Part shown: in pieces, positions 26,772 to 34,882 of the stretch
How the letters are laid out: the number at the start of each line of letters is the position of its first letter
How positions within the stretch are numbered: position 1 is the first letter of the stretch
NCBI RefSeq assembly: GCF_038446955.1
Contig: NZ_CP151803.1
Coordinates: forward strand, 1,364,001 to 1,428,000
Direction of reading: 5' to 3'
From: Pedobacter sp. FW305-3-2-15-E-R2A2
GTDB lineage: Bacteria; Bacteroidota; Bacteroidia; Sphingobacteriales; Sphingobacteriaceae
Length of the DNA: 64,000 bases
Program-made: the position numbers and the translations under genes
The notes under the pieces: model-generated
Seen by the model: only the letters and a program-made list of their open reading frames with translations
Told to the model about the DNA's origin: nothing
The model's database searches: none

Positions 26772-26796
26772 TTGATTATAATATTAGTCACGAAAA

Positions 26797-29397
26797 ATGT
26801 CGGTAAGGGGAAATCAATTCAGGTCAAATTCATTTAAAAACGAGTCCGGGGAGAAGCAAAGCTCAAAGTCATCAGCAGCCGGACCAGCCAGAGAGAGATT
26901 TAACATTATGCCGCGTCTTGATTTTCAGAATGGCAGGCTGTTCAAAATCATTGGGTTGGTATTTGTTATCATGGCCTTATATTTCCTGATTGCCTTTACT
27001 TCCTATCTCTTTACCTGGCAGGAAGATCATAGTTATGTGATTGATGCAAATGGAGGATGGGGCAATCTCTTTAAAACTTACGAAGAACTTCAACAGGTCA
27101 ACATTACTCCGGTCGTGTCTAACTGGCTGGGTAAAATAGGTGCTTTACTTTCTCATCAGTTCATTTATGAGTGGTTTGGATTAGCTTCCTTCTTATTCAT
27201 CTTTGTATTCTTTGTAATTGGATATCGCTTGTTGTTCAAGGTGAAGATATTCTCTATTGAAAAAACATTAGGCTATAGCTTATTCTTTTTGCTGTTTATC
27301 TCTTTGACGCTTGGTTTTGCGCATTCCTTTATCAGTGATGCACCACATTTCCTGGAAGGGGAGTTCGGCTTTTGGACCAATAAGTTGCTCACCGCACAGA
27401 TTGGCAAGGCCGGAGTAGCAGGATTAATTGTATTTCTAGGACTTTCCATCCTGATTATAGCCTATAATATTGATTTTAAATTACCAGAAAGGAAAAAGGA
27501 AGAAGCCTTCATTCCTGATGTTCCTGAGGATATAGAAATAGAAAATGAAATTCGTTCCGAACCGGTTGAATTTACAGTAAATGAGCGTCTGGCAAGGGAC
27601 CGTAAGAAAGAACAGAATATTGTACTTAATCCTTCTCCAAGATTCGAAGAAAGACAGGAGCGCGAGCTGGAAAAAGAAATCATTCCTGAATTTGTCCCGG
27701 TAGCTCCTCCTGTTAATGTAATGAATGTTACGCCTCCCCCTCCGCTAGTAGTTCCAGTTCCTCCTGTGGCGGTATCTCTTCCAATGGAGATTACTCCAGT
27801 GGTAGAAGAAGAACCAGAATTGGAGCTGGTGATTGAGAAGTCGGAAGAGGAAATTAAATCCGATGAGCTGGTGGAACAATTCGGGAATTATGATCCGACA
27901 CTGGACCTTTCCAGCTATAAATATCCAACATTGGACTTGTTGGAGAACTATGGTTCGAATAAAATTTCCGTAAATGCAGATGAGCTGGAAGCGAATAAGA
28001 ATAAAATTGTAGAGACATTGAATCACTACAATATAGAAATTGATAAAATTAAAGCGACAATTGGTCCAACGGTTACTTTATATGAGATCATTCCTGCTCC
28101 GGGAGTAAGGATTTCGAAAATTAAGAACCTTGAAGACGATATTGCCTTAAGTTTAGCGGCATTGGGAATCAGGATTATTGCACCAATGCCAGGAAAAGGA
28201 ACAATCGGTATTGAGGTGCCTAATTTGCATCCGGAAATGGTTTCTATGCGTAGCATCCTTGCAACAGAGAAATTCCAGACGACGACGATGGACTTGCCGA
28301 TTGCCATGGGTAAAACGATCTCCAATGAAGTTTATATCGGAGATTTGGCGAAAATGCCCCATTTACTGGTGGCTGGTGCTACAGGTCAAGGTAAATCTGT
28401 CGGAATTAACTCTATTCTGGTATCCCTGCTGTATAAAAAACACCCTTCACAATTGAAGTTTGTATTGGTCGATCCTAAAAAGGTAGAGTTAACCCTATTC
28501 AATAAAATTGAACGCCACTTCCTGGCGAAATTACCGGGGGAGGCTGATGCGATTATTACTGATACCAAGAAAGTGATCAATACCTTAAATTCTCTTTGTA
28601 TTGAAATGGATCAACGCTATGATTTGTTGAAAGATGCACAGGTGAGAAACCTGAAAGAGTACAATGAGAAGTTTATCAAGAGAAAACTGAATCCAAACAA
28701 TTCGCATAGGTTCCTTCCATATATCGTATTGATTGTGGACGAGTTTGCCGATTTAATGATGACTGCAGGTAAGGAAGTGGAAACACCAATTGCCCGTTTG
28801 GCTCAGTTAGCACGTGCCGTTGGTATTCACTTGGTATTGGCTACGCAAAGGCCTTCAGTGAACATCATTACAGGTACAATTAAGGCTAATTTCCCGGCCA
28901 GGCTGGCATTTAGGGTGTTGTCGAAAATTGATTCGAGAACGATCCTGGATAGCGGAGGTGCTGATCAGCTGATTGGTAGAGGGGATATGTTATTGTCGAC
29001 CGGAAATGACCTGATCAGGTTGCAGTGTGCTTTTGTTGATACACCTGAAGTAGACCGTATTTCGGAATTTATTGGTAACCAAAGGGGCTATCCTGAGGCT
29101 TATCAGCTTCCTGAGTACATTGATGAAGCTGCCGAATCTGCCAAAATGGACTTCGATCCGCATGATCGTGATGCCATGTTTGAAGATGCTGCGCGTTTAA
29201 TTGTAATGCATCAGCAGGGTTCTACTTCTCTGATTCAGAGGAAGTTGAAGTTGGGATACAACAGGGCAGGAAGAATCATTGATCAGCTGGAAGCTGCAGG
29301 TGTAGTAGGTCCGTTTGAAGGTAGTAAAGCCAGGGAGGTACTCATTCCTGATGATTATGCTTTGGAACAGTTCTTGAATAATCTCAATAACGATTAA
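26797..29397 (+). CDS. ftsK: DNA translocase FtsK
   Basis: 866-aa septal DNA pump that clears and aligns chromosomes at division. The N terminus has a basic stretch, then about four membrane segments between residues 49 and 230 (for example LVFVIMALYFLIAFTSYLF). An acidic and proline-rich linker (about 240-350, with TPPPPLVVPVPPV) follows. The motor has Walker A GATGQGKSVG and Walker B YIVLIVDEFADLM. The C-terminal gamma winged-helix domain is visible in QRKLKLGYNRAGRIIDQLEAAGVVGP, which reads KOPS-like sites. The gene is followed after 19 bp by a LolA-like gene, so they are probably co-transcribed, a common Bacteroidota arrangement. Confidence 0.95.
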   Translation: MSVRGNQFRSNSFKNESGEKQSSKSSAAGPARERFNIMPRLDFQNGRLFKIIGLVFVIMALYFLIAFTSYLFTWQEDHSYVIDANGGWGNLFKTYEELQQVNITPVVSNWLGKIGALLSHQFIYEWFGLASFLFIFVFFVIGYRLLFKVKIFSIEKTLGYSLFFLLFISLTLGFAHSFISDAPHFLEGEFGFWTNKLLTAQIGKAGVAGLIVFLGLSILIIAYNIDFKLPERKKEEAFIPDVPEDIEIENEIRSEPVEFTVNERLARDRKKEQNIVLNPSPRFEERQERELEKEIIPEFVPVAPPVNVMNVTPPPPLVVPVPPVAVSLPMEITPVVEEEPELELVIEKSEEEIKSDELVEQFGNYDPTLDLSSYKYPTLDLLENYGSNKISVNADELEANKNKIVETLNHYNIEIDKIKATIGPTVTLYEIIPAPGVRISKIKNLEDDIALSLAALGIRIIAPMPGKGTIGIEVPNLHPEMVSMRSILATEKFQTTTMDLPIAMGKTISNEVYIGDLAKMPHLLVAGATGQGKSVGINSILVSLLYKKHPSQLKFVLVDPKKVELTLFNKIERHFLAKLPGEADAIITDTKKVINTLNSLCIEMDQRYDLLKDAQVRNLKEYNEKFIKRKLNPNNSHRFLPYIVLIVDEFADLMMTAGKEVETPIARLAQLARAVGIHLVLATQRPSVNIITGTIKANFPARLAFRVLSKIDSRTILDSGGADQLIGRGDMLLSTGNDLIRLQCAFVDTPEVDRISEFIGNQRGYPEAYQLPEYIDEAAESAKMDFDPHDRDAMFEDAARLIVMHQQGSTSLIQRKLKLGYNRAGRIIDQLEAAGVVGPFEGSKAREVLIPDDYALEQFLNNLNND

Positions 29398-29416
29398 CAC
29401 GTAATTAGAGAAAAAG

Positions 29417-30067
29417 ATGAAAAAGATAGTATTGTCATTATTGGTTGCGGCAGGTTTTGTAGGTGCTTCTTATGCACAGACAGATACTAAAGCCAAAGCT
29501 ATATTAGCCGATGTAAGTAAGAAGTATCGTTCCTATGATGTTGTGAAAACAGATTTCACTTTTATTTTAGATAATCCACAGGCTAAGATTAAAGAAACCC
29601 AGCAGGGGACTTTGATTGTTAAAGCCAAAACAAACAAATATCGGGTAACCATGACTAACCAGGAATTGATTAGTGATGGCAAAAATCAATGGACTTATTT
29701 GAAAGAAGATAAAGAGGTTCAGGTGACCAATGCAGATAACAACGGCGATGCTTTAAACCCTGCCAAGATATTTACTGTTTATGAAAAGGGATTTAAATAT
29801 ACTTATACCGGTGAGTCTAAAGTAGGGGGAAAGGTTTATCAAATGATTGACCTGGCACCAATAGACGTTACTAAATCCTATTTTAAGATCCGTCTGGGTA
29901 TCGACAAAACAGCGAAACAGATTGGAAGTGTGGTGATTTTTGATAAAAGTGGAAATAAGTATACTTACAATGTGAAAAAGATAATTTCTAGCGTTAAAGT
30001 ACCGGAAAGTACCTTCGCTTTTGATACTAAGAAGTATCCGGGAGTAGAAGTGGTAGACTTAAGATAA
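29417..30067 (+). CDS. lolA: LolA-like outer-membrane lipoprotein carrier
   Basis: 216-aa periplasmic protein. The signal peptide MKKIVLSLLVAAGFVGASYAQ ends in a SYAQ-type cleavage site. The mature part has the LolA/LolB half-barrel pattern: DVVKTDFTFILDNPQAKIKETQQG, TLIVKAKTNKYRV and later QIGSVVIFDKSGNKYTY. LolA carries lipoproteins released by LolCDE from the inner to the outer membrane. The position after ftsK is typical. It is followed by a strong terminator. Confidence 0.88.
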   Translation: MKKIVLSLLVAAGFVGASYAQTDTKAKAILADVSKKYRSYDVVKTDFTFILDNPQAKIKETQQGTLIVKAKTNKYRVTMTNQELISDGKNQWTYLKEDKEVQVTNADNNGDALNPAKIFTVYEKGFKYTYTGESKVGGKVYQMIDLAPIDVTKSYFKIRLGIDKTAKQIGSVVIFDKSGNKYTYNVKKIISSVKVPESTFAFDTKKYPGVEVVDLR

Positions 30068-30087
30068 TCGGATAACGATTAAAATTT

Positions 30088-30125
30088 TAAAAAGGGTTTA
30101 AGCAATTTGTTTAAACCCTTTTTTT
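30088..30125 (+). terminator. Rho-independent terminator after lolA
   Basis: Stem AAAGGGTTTAA (30090-30100) with TTAAACCCTTT (30110-30120), loop GCAATTTGT region, then a run of T to 30125. Confidence 0.9.
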
Positions 30126-30127
30126 GT

Positions 30128-30164
30128 TATTTTTGAAAATATGGTCCCAACTCAATTATTTTGA
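30128..30164 (+). promoter_or_regulatory. Promoter and 7-codon upstream ORF of the MBL gene
   Basis: TATTTTTG at 30128-30135 is an exact TAnnTTTG element. An ATG at 30141 (5 nt further) opens MVPTQLF, whose TGA (30162-30164) overlaps the TTG start of the MBL gene (30161-30163). The upstream ORF would be leaderless and its terminating ribosome sits on the TTG codon. Confidence 0.5.
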
Positions 30165-30925
30165 AAGTTACATTTTTAGGAACAGGTACTTCCCAAGGCA
30201 TTCCTGTGATCACTTGCAATTGTGTGGTTTGCCAGTCTGCAGATCATAGAAACAAGCGCTTAAGGGTTTCAGTTTTGCTGGAAATGGGTGATAAGACAAT
30301 CGTAATTGATAGCGGTCCTGATTTCAGGTACCAGATGTTACGCGCAAATGTAAAAGACCTGGATGCCATCTTATATACCCACGAACATAAGGATCATGTG
30401 GCTGGTTTAGATGATATCAGGCCCTTTAATTATTTGCTGAAGAAGAACATTGACATCTATGCTACAGAGCGTGTTCAGCAGGCGCTGAAGAGAGAGTTTT
30501 CTTATATTTTTTCGGAAGTGCATTATCCCGGATTACCGCAAATTGATATGCATACCATTTCCGATGAAGTTTTTAAAATTGGGAAGACAGAGATCATCCC
30601 GCTAAATATCATGCATTATAAATTGCCGATATTGGGTTTCAGGGTACATGATTTTACTTATATCACGGATGCAAAGACAATCTCTGAAGAGACCATAGCG
30701 AGAGTTAAGGGAACAAAGGTGTTAGTGGTCAATGCCTTACAGCATGAAGAACATATTTCTCATTTTACCTTACAGGAAGCAGTTGATTTTGCACAGAGGA
30801 TCGGAGCGGATATGACTTACCTGACGCATATCAGTCATAATTTAGGCCTTCATGAAGAGGTGGAAAAAGAATTACCGGAAAATATAAAATTAGCTTACGA
30901 TGGGTTGAGTATATTCTGCGAATAA
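30161..30925 (+). CDS. MBL-fold metallo-hydrolase with TTG start
   Basis: 254-aa zinc hydrolase of the metallo-beta-lactamase fold, similar to PhnP-type phosphodiesterases. The N terminus MKVTFLGTGTSQGIPVITCNC matches family starts exactly, so the TTG at 30161 is the correct start and no in-frame ATG is nearby. Metal ligands are in TEH-type THEHKDHVAGLDD, with further ligands in VIDSGPDFRYQM, TDAK and HISHNLG near the C terminus. The CNCVVC pair near residue 21-25 may bind a structural metal. Substrate is unknown; related proteins hydrolyse cyclic phosphates. It is followed by a tRNA-Leu gene. Confidence 0.9.
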   Translation: MKVTFLGTGTSQGIPVITCNCVVCQSADHRNKRLRVSVLLEMGDKTIVIDSGPDFRYQMLRANVKDLDAILYTHEHKDHVAGLDDIRPFNYLLKKNIDIYATERVQQALKREFSYIFSEVHYPGLPQIDMHTISDEVFKIGKTEIIPLNIMHYKLPILGFRVHDFTYITDAKTISEETIARVKGTKVLVVNALQHEEHISHFTLQEAVDFAQRIGADMTYLTHISHNLGLHEEVEKELPENIKLAYDGLSIFCE

Positions 30926-30936
30926 ATATATATTTG
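30905..30936 (+). promoter_or_regulatory. Promoter of tRNA-Leu(GAG)
   Basis: TTG at 30905-30907 and TATATTTG at 30929-30936, spacer 21 bp, 10 bp before the tRNA. It overlaps the end of the MBL gene. Confidence 0.7.
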
Positions 30937-30946
30937 CAGAACAAAT

Positions 30947-31030
30947 ACCCAGGTGGCGAAATTGGTAGACGCACCAGCTTGAGGGGCTGGCGCCGGCAAC
31001 GGTGTGGGAGTTCGAATCTCCTCTTGGGTA
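30947..31030 (+). tRNA. tRNA-Leu, anticodon GAG
   Basis: 84-nt class II tRNA. Acceptor ACCCAGG pairs with CTTGGGT (31023-31029) with one G-T wobble; discriminator A at 31030. Anticodon stem CCAGC/GCTGG encloses TTGAGGG with anticodon GAG at 30981-30983 (reads CUC/CUU). A long variable arm and the T-loop GTTCGAATC are present. Confidence 0.96.
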
Positions 31031-31045
31031 CATATGATGAATTTT

Positions 31046-31077
31046 AAAACCTAATAATCTGATTATTAGGTTTTTTG
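31046..31077 (+). terminator. Rho-independent terminator after tRNA-Leu(GAG)
   Basis: Stem AAAACCTAATAATC (31047-31060 region) with GATTATTAGGTTTT, loop of two bases, then T run to about 31077. Confidence 0.88.
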
Positions 31078-31153
31078 TTTTGAGATCTCCAGACTGAAAA
31101 GAGTCCAACTGCTATAAAAGAACGTAAACCGCGATATTTTCCGAACGTTAATT

Positions 31154-32137
31154 ATGACACGACAAACATTTAAAACAGATTATTTAAAGACAATCGATTG
31201 GCGTAAAGACGATATCGTAGATTGGGCTTCCGGAGGCCAGTTATATTCTTCTGACGGAGAACAGCGGCAAATTGGAAAATACCATTACGCTTTTGGTTTT
31301 GACGCTTCAATTACTTCTCAAAATGGACAATATGCTTTTATTTACAAACGGCTTGGAACAAAAGGCCTTTTATTGAAAGATGCTGAAGTCATACGGGAAA
31401 TTAATCGTACCTATTATTGTGCGGAGAACTATGAGTTTCCTGCTGCTTTTGTTACTGTCGGCAAGGAAACCTATTTAGTTCATTGCCCAATTGATTATTG
31501 TCAACTTGATTTTGAAAATGTGGAAACTGGTGAAATTGTTTCAAACATTCCAGGAAGAAAACCATCCGATGTTTTTCACTCCAGACTTTCAATTAGCCCA
31601 GACAAGAAGTATTTAATGGTCTGTGGTTGGGTATGGCATCCCGTGGATACAGTTGAGTTATTTGACATCGCGGCATGTTTAGAAAATCCGCTGTTATTAG
31701 ATACAGGTTTTGTGTCTCCAAACCTTGGGACAGAAATAAATTCAGCTAGTTTTATCGACAGTGAGAGAATTCTCATTGCTTCAACAGACGAAGAACCCTT
31801 CGATGATGAAATACCACCACTTTTACCACAAAAGCATCTTGCAATCTGGAACTTTGTGAAAAACGAAATCACGTCACCCATAAAGGTTAAGGGGGAATTC
31901 GGAAACTTGTTTGCAATAAATCAAAGGCAAGCCTGGGATATGTTTAAGTTTCCAAAAATCATAAATATTCAAACAGGCGAGATTGAAAGTAAAATAGAAG
32001 AAATTAATTCAGGGCTTCAAACCTCATCAATTATGTATGGCGCCATTGAAAACTTACCGCAAATTTGCTTTAACAGACAAACATCTCAAATTGCAGTTCG
32101 CGTAGATAACAACACAATTGAAGTACTTATTCCCTGA
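31154..32137 (+). CDS. Hypothetical protein, possible beta-propeller-like
   Basis: 327-aa soluble protein that I do not recognise. It has no signal peptide or membrane segment. It is rich in short beta-like stretches with the pattern 'SxDxKYLMVCGW' (SISPDKKYLMVCGWVW, DSERILIAST, QTSQIAVRVD) that recall WD40- or lactonase-like propellers, but no clean repeat was found. It stands alone downstream of tRNA-Leu(GAG) and its terminator, and 10 bp before the end of the convergent hxlR-family gene. Its third codon positions look more AT-rich than those of nearby housekeeping genes, so recent acquisition is possible. No function is assigned. Confidence 0.7.
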   Translation: MTRQTFKTDYLKTIDWRKDDIVDWASGGQLYSSDGEQRQIGKYHYAFGFDASITSQNGQYAFIYKRLGTKGLLLKDAEVIREINRTYYCAENYEFPAAFVTVGKETYLVHCPIDYCQLDFENVETGEIVSNIPGRKPSDVFHSRLSISPDKKYLMVCGWVWHPVDTVELFDIAACLENPLLLDTGFVSPNLGTEINSASFIDSERILIASTDEEPFDDEIPPLLPQKHLAIWNFVKNEITSPIKVKGEFGNLFAINQRQAWDMFKFPKIINIQTGEIESKIEEINSGLQTSSIMYGAIENLPQICFNRQTSQIAVRVDNNTIEVLIP

Positions 32138-32147
32138 ACATATGATG

Positions 32148-32516
32148 TTATCGCTGATTCATCGTGGCTTTTGTTTCCAATATGGTTTTTAAACGGGATG
32201 AGAATCCCATTCCCCACTGGTCAACTGCGGAAACTAAGGGTAAGAGCGATTTTCCTGATGCTGTTAAGTGATATTCCACCTTTAAAGGAACTTCGGTATA
32301 AATTGTTTTTTCCAACAAGCCATGTAATTCCAGTTCTCTGAGTTGTTTTTGTAATACCCTTTTGGTAATTCCATTGATCGCATTGACAAGATCCTTTGGG
32401 CGTTTTATTCCTTTTGAAATCTCATCTAGTATACAAAATTTCCATTTAGAACCCACCACTTCCATGGCAACGCTGAGGCCACAATCATAATCAATTGGAA
32501 TTTTTCGCTGATACAT
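32148..32516 (-). CDS. HxlR-family transcriptional regulator
   Basis: 122-aa winged-helix regulator of the HxlR/MarR-like family. The start CGLSVAMEVVGSKWKFCILDEIS and the recognition-helix region ITKRVLQKQLRELELHGLLEK are diagnostic. Family members often sense electrophiles or quinones through a conserved Cys; two Cys lie near residues 13 and 28. It is divergent from the flavodoxin-fold oxidoreductase gene (168 bp between starts), which is a common regulator-target arrangement. A TACTTTTG element lies at 32543-32550 on the minus strand, about 27 bp upstream. Confidence 0.9.
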   Translation of the reverse strand: MYQRKIPIDYDCGLSVAMEVVGSKWKFCILDEISKGIKRPKDLVNAINGITKRVLQKQLRELELHGLLEKTIYTEVPLKVEYHLTASGKSLLPLVSAVDQWGMGFSSRLKTILETKATMNQR

Positions 32517-32683
32517 AGGCTTAGTTTCTCTGTTTAGATGAGCAAAAGTAAAGAAACGGATCTGTTAAGGAATGGTGATAAAATTATCACTAAGGGATTA
32601 ATTTGCCTCTTATTGTTCCAAAAGTTTAGGGACCCCATCTTTGTTCCAGCAAATTTAAAGGAATTACCCCTAAATATTATAAA

Positions 32684-33214
32684 ATGAAAACGCTGGTAGT
32701 TGTCATTCATGCTGATCTTGAAAATTCGGTGATCAATAAGAGATGGATAGAAGAATTAAAGAAATACCCGGGTAGGTATGTCGTGCATGAATTGCATAGC
32801 TTATATCCGGATGAAAGAATTGATGTTGGGGCAGAGCAGCGATTGCTGGAAATGTACGACAAGATTGTATTCCAGTTTCCCTTTTATTGGTTTAATTGTC
32901 CGCCGTTTTTTAAAAAGTGGCTGGATGAAGTATTAAGTCATGGATGGGCATACGGGAAGGGGAGCGGTTATAAATTGACTGGGAAGAAGATCGCATTAGC
33001 GATTGCAGCTGGTATTAATGAAGGAGATTACGATGCATCAGGTCGGTATAAATATACATTGGAGCAATTGACGGCTCCGTTTGAGGTCACTTTTGATTAT
33101 GTAAAAGCGGAGTACAAGCCACTCTTCGCCTTCTATGGTGCAGAACATAATGCCACGGCAGAAAGAATAGAAAAAAGTGCCGGTGATTATGTAAGCTTCA
33201 TAGATGAGTTATGA
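32684..33214 (+). CDS. NAD(P)H oxidoreductase, flavodoxin-like fold (quinone reductase type)
   Basis: 176-aa FMN/FAD-binding protein of the MdaB/KefF/YwrO family, which reduces quinones by two electrons. Typical stretches are the N-terminal VVIHADLENSVINKRWIEEL, VFQFPFYWFNCPPFFKKWLDEVL and HGWAYGKGSGYKLTGKKI. Length matches the family. Divergent HxlR probably controls it, so a role in quinone or electrophile stress is inferred. A terminator hairpin follows. Confidence 0.9.
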   Translation: MKTLVVVIHADLENSVINKRWIEELKKYPGRYVVHELHSLYPDERIDVGAEQRLLEMYDKIVFQFPFYWFNCPPFFKKWLDEVLSHGWAYGKGSGYKLTGKKIALAIAAGINEGDYDASGRYKYTLEQLTAPFEVTFDYVKAEYKPLFAFYGAEHNATAERIEKSAGDYVSFIDEL

Positions 33215-33236
33215 AAAATTAGCACGCATGAATAAA

Positions 33237-33272
33237 AAAATGGCCTGTGTATGAAGTATACAAGCCATTTTA
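33237..33272. terminator. Bidirectional terminator between the quinone reductase and the peptide gene
   Basis: Imperfect stem AAAATGGCCTGTGTA (33237-33251) with TATACAAGCCATTTT (33258-33272), with A runs on the left and T runs on the right. It can serve both the plus-strand gene ending at 33214 and the minus-strand gene ending at 33341. Confidence 0.75.
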
Positions 33273-33340
33273 AATAAAAACGTTTCTTTTAATCTGAGCG
33301 CGATTAGATGCTGTTCAATATCAGCATGTGGTTCCGGTCT

Positions 33341-33544
33341 CTATGGCTTAAGAAGACCAGGATCATCAGTTATAGGTTCTAATATTGGGTCTGGTACAAC
33401 TTCTGTTGGACAAGGAATAAAATCGCACCAGCTTGGTGGACCTGAAGGATAATAGCATTCCGGGCACAATGGTCTGTAAAGCTGGCCACCTTTGATGTTT
33501 TTCATTTGATCCCTGCTTAGAGAAATGTTTGATTTTGTTGTCAT
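33341..33544 (-). CDS. Double-glycine leader peptide, candidate RiPP/bacteriocin precursor
   Basis: 67-aa peptide. Residues 1-20 form a leader ending LSRDQMKNIKGG, which matches the conserved double-glycine leader of Bacteroidota natural-product precursors. The 47-residue core starts at Gln21 and has four Cys (27, 30, 40, 45) and 12 Pro; it includes RPLCPECYYPSG and SWCDFIPCP and ends with an acidic Pro-rich tail. Known family members are cut after GG by a peptidase-containing ABC transporter and exported, sometimes after radical-SAM or other modification. No transporter, protease or modification gene lies in this window, so it is an orphan precursor. A TATCTTGT sequence upstream on the minus strand may be its -7 element. 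Confidence 0.75.
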   Translation of the reverse strand: MTTKSNISLSRDQMKNIKGGQLYRPLCPECYYPSGPPSWCDFIPCPTEVVPDPILEPITDDPGLLKP

Positions 33545-33770
33545 ATATAGTTTTTTATTGGTTTAGAACAAGATACAATAAGAATGTCAAATGAAATAAT
33601 CTTAAGTGTTTAAAATGTTTAATTGGTAAATATTTTTTTCTTAATAAAACTTCATGGAATTACATTTCTTAACCCAGATTAAGTTTTTAGGCGAAATCTC
33701 CAGGTATCTTTATATTAACTCCAGGGGAGAGATCGAAAATTCAATCTAAATGTGAGCTCAATTAAAAACT

Positions 33771-34232
33771 ATGAAGAATTACAACCAACTTCCGCAATTA
33801 TACCTGAGAATCGCTGTAGGTATTGGCTTTATCATTCCTGTATTAGACCGTCTTGGCTGGCTCGGGCCGGCGGGAAGTAAAAATATTGGTTGGGGGAACT
33901 GGGATAATTTTGTGGCTTATACGAATACCTTATTGCCCTTTTTGGGGCGGCCTGCAGCTAATGTGATGGGAGGAGTCGCTACATTGGCCGAGATCCTCTT
34001 TGGAATTATGCTGATCATTGGCTTGAAAACCCGTGTAGCAGCTCTTGGTAGTTTCCTGCTTACCCTGAGCTTTGCCTTATGTATGGCAGTATTCCTAGGC
34101 TTTAAAGCCCCTTTAAACTATTCGGTATTTGCAGTGAGTGCGGCCTGTCTTTTACTGAGCACAATTCCTGGCTATAAATGGAGTCTTGATGAATACTTTT
34201 CTAAAGGGAGAGCAACAGGGCATCTTCTTTAA
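33771..34232 (+). CDS. DoxX-family membrane protein
   Basis: 153-aa protein with four hydrophobic segments, of the DoxX/SURF4-like family. Features are LYLRIAVGIGFIIPVLDRLGWLG and ANVMGGVATLAEILFGIMLIIGLKTRVAAL, then two more helices. DoxX proteins are linked to redox homeostasis in some bacteria, but biochemical roles vary. A TATCTTTA element at 33705-33712 lies 59 bp upstream. It is followed by a terminator shared with the convergent YceI gene. Confidence 0.85.
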   Translation: MKNYNQLPQLYLRIAVGIGFIIPVLDRLGWLGPAGSKNIGWGNWDNFVAYTNTLLPFLGRPAANVMGGVATLAEILFGIMLIIGLKTRVAALGSFLLTLSFALCMAVFLGFKAPLNYSVFAVSAACLLLSTIPGYKWSLDEYFSKGRATGHLL

Positions 34233-34236
34233 ATAG

Positions 34237-34268
34237 AAAAGGAGGAAATCTTAAGATCTCCTCCTTTT
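34237..34268. terminator. Bidirectional terminator between DoxX and YceI genes
   Basis: Stem AAAAGGAGG (34237-34245) with CCTCCTTTT (34260-34268), enclosing the palindrome ATCTTAAGAT. Confidence 0.85.
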
Positions 34269-34300
34269 CATTAACTCCCGAATTGCTCAGGATCGGTCAA

Positions 34301-34882
34301 TTATTTTTTTACAAACTCAGTGTTTGCATTTAATGTTACTTCATCGCTTAACATGGCATTTGCATATTTAGTTCCGAATCCGAAAGCTGCTCTTTTAATT
34401 GTTCCGGTAACTTTGAAACCTGCAGTTTCTTTTTTAGACATTGGATTGGTGGTTACACCTCTTAATGTCGCATCTAAAGTGATGGGTTTAGTTACACCGT
34501 GAAAAGTTAAGTTTCCGTTCACTTTGAATTTGTTGGCAGAAACTTTCTTCACTGAAGTGCTTTTAAACGATAATTTCGGGAATTTCGCGGCATCAAAGAA
34601 ATCTGCGCCTTTCAAATGCTCATCTCTTTTATCATTGTCTGTATTTACTGAATTTACGTCTGCAGTCAGTTCAACTATGGCATCAGAAAAATCAGGTTTT
34701 GATGCAGTGATGGTCGACTGAAAGTTTTTGAAAGATCCTTCTACATCAGTGATCATTAAGTGGGTAACTACAAATCCTAATTTTGAATGTGAGGTGTCAG
34801 CTTCCCATGTAGCAGGTGCAACAGCTTTGAAAGCGAAAAGGGCAGTACTTAAAACTGCAGCCAATAAGAATAACTTTTTCAT
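34301..34882 (-). CDS. YceI-family periplasmic protein
   Basis: 193-aa secreted protein with signal peptide MKKLFLLAAVLSTALFAFKA. The mature part has the YceI lipocalin-like pattern: WEADTSHSKLGFVVTHLMITDVEG, HLKGADFFDAAKFPKLSFKSTS and GNLTFHGVTKPITLDATLRG. YceI proteins bind polyisoprenoid lipids in a barrel. It is a single gene; the 350 bp upstream to 35232 hold no conventional gene. Confidence 0.92.
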   Translation of the reverse strand: MKKLFLLAAVLSTALFAFKAVAPATWEADTSHSKLGFVVTHLMITDVEGSFKNFQSTITASKPDFSDAIVELTADVNSVNTDNDKRDEHLKGADFFDAAKFPKLSFKSTSVKKVSANKFKVNGNLTFHGVTKPITLDATLRGVTTNPMSKKETAGFKVTGTIKRAAFGFGTKYANAMLSDEVTLNANTEFVKK

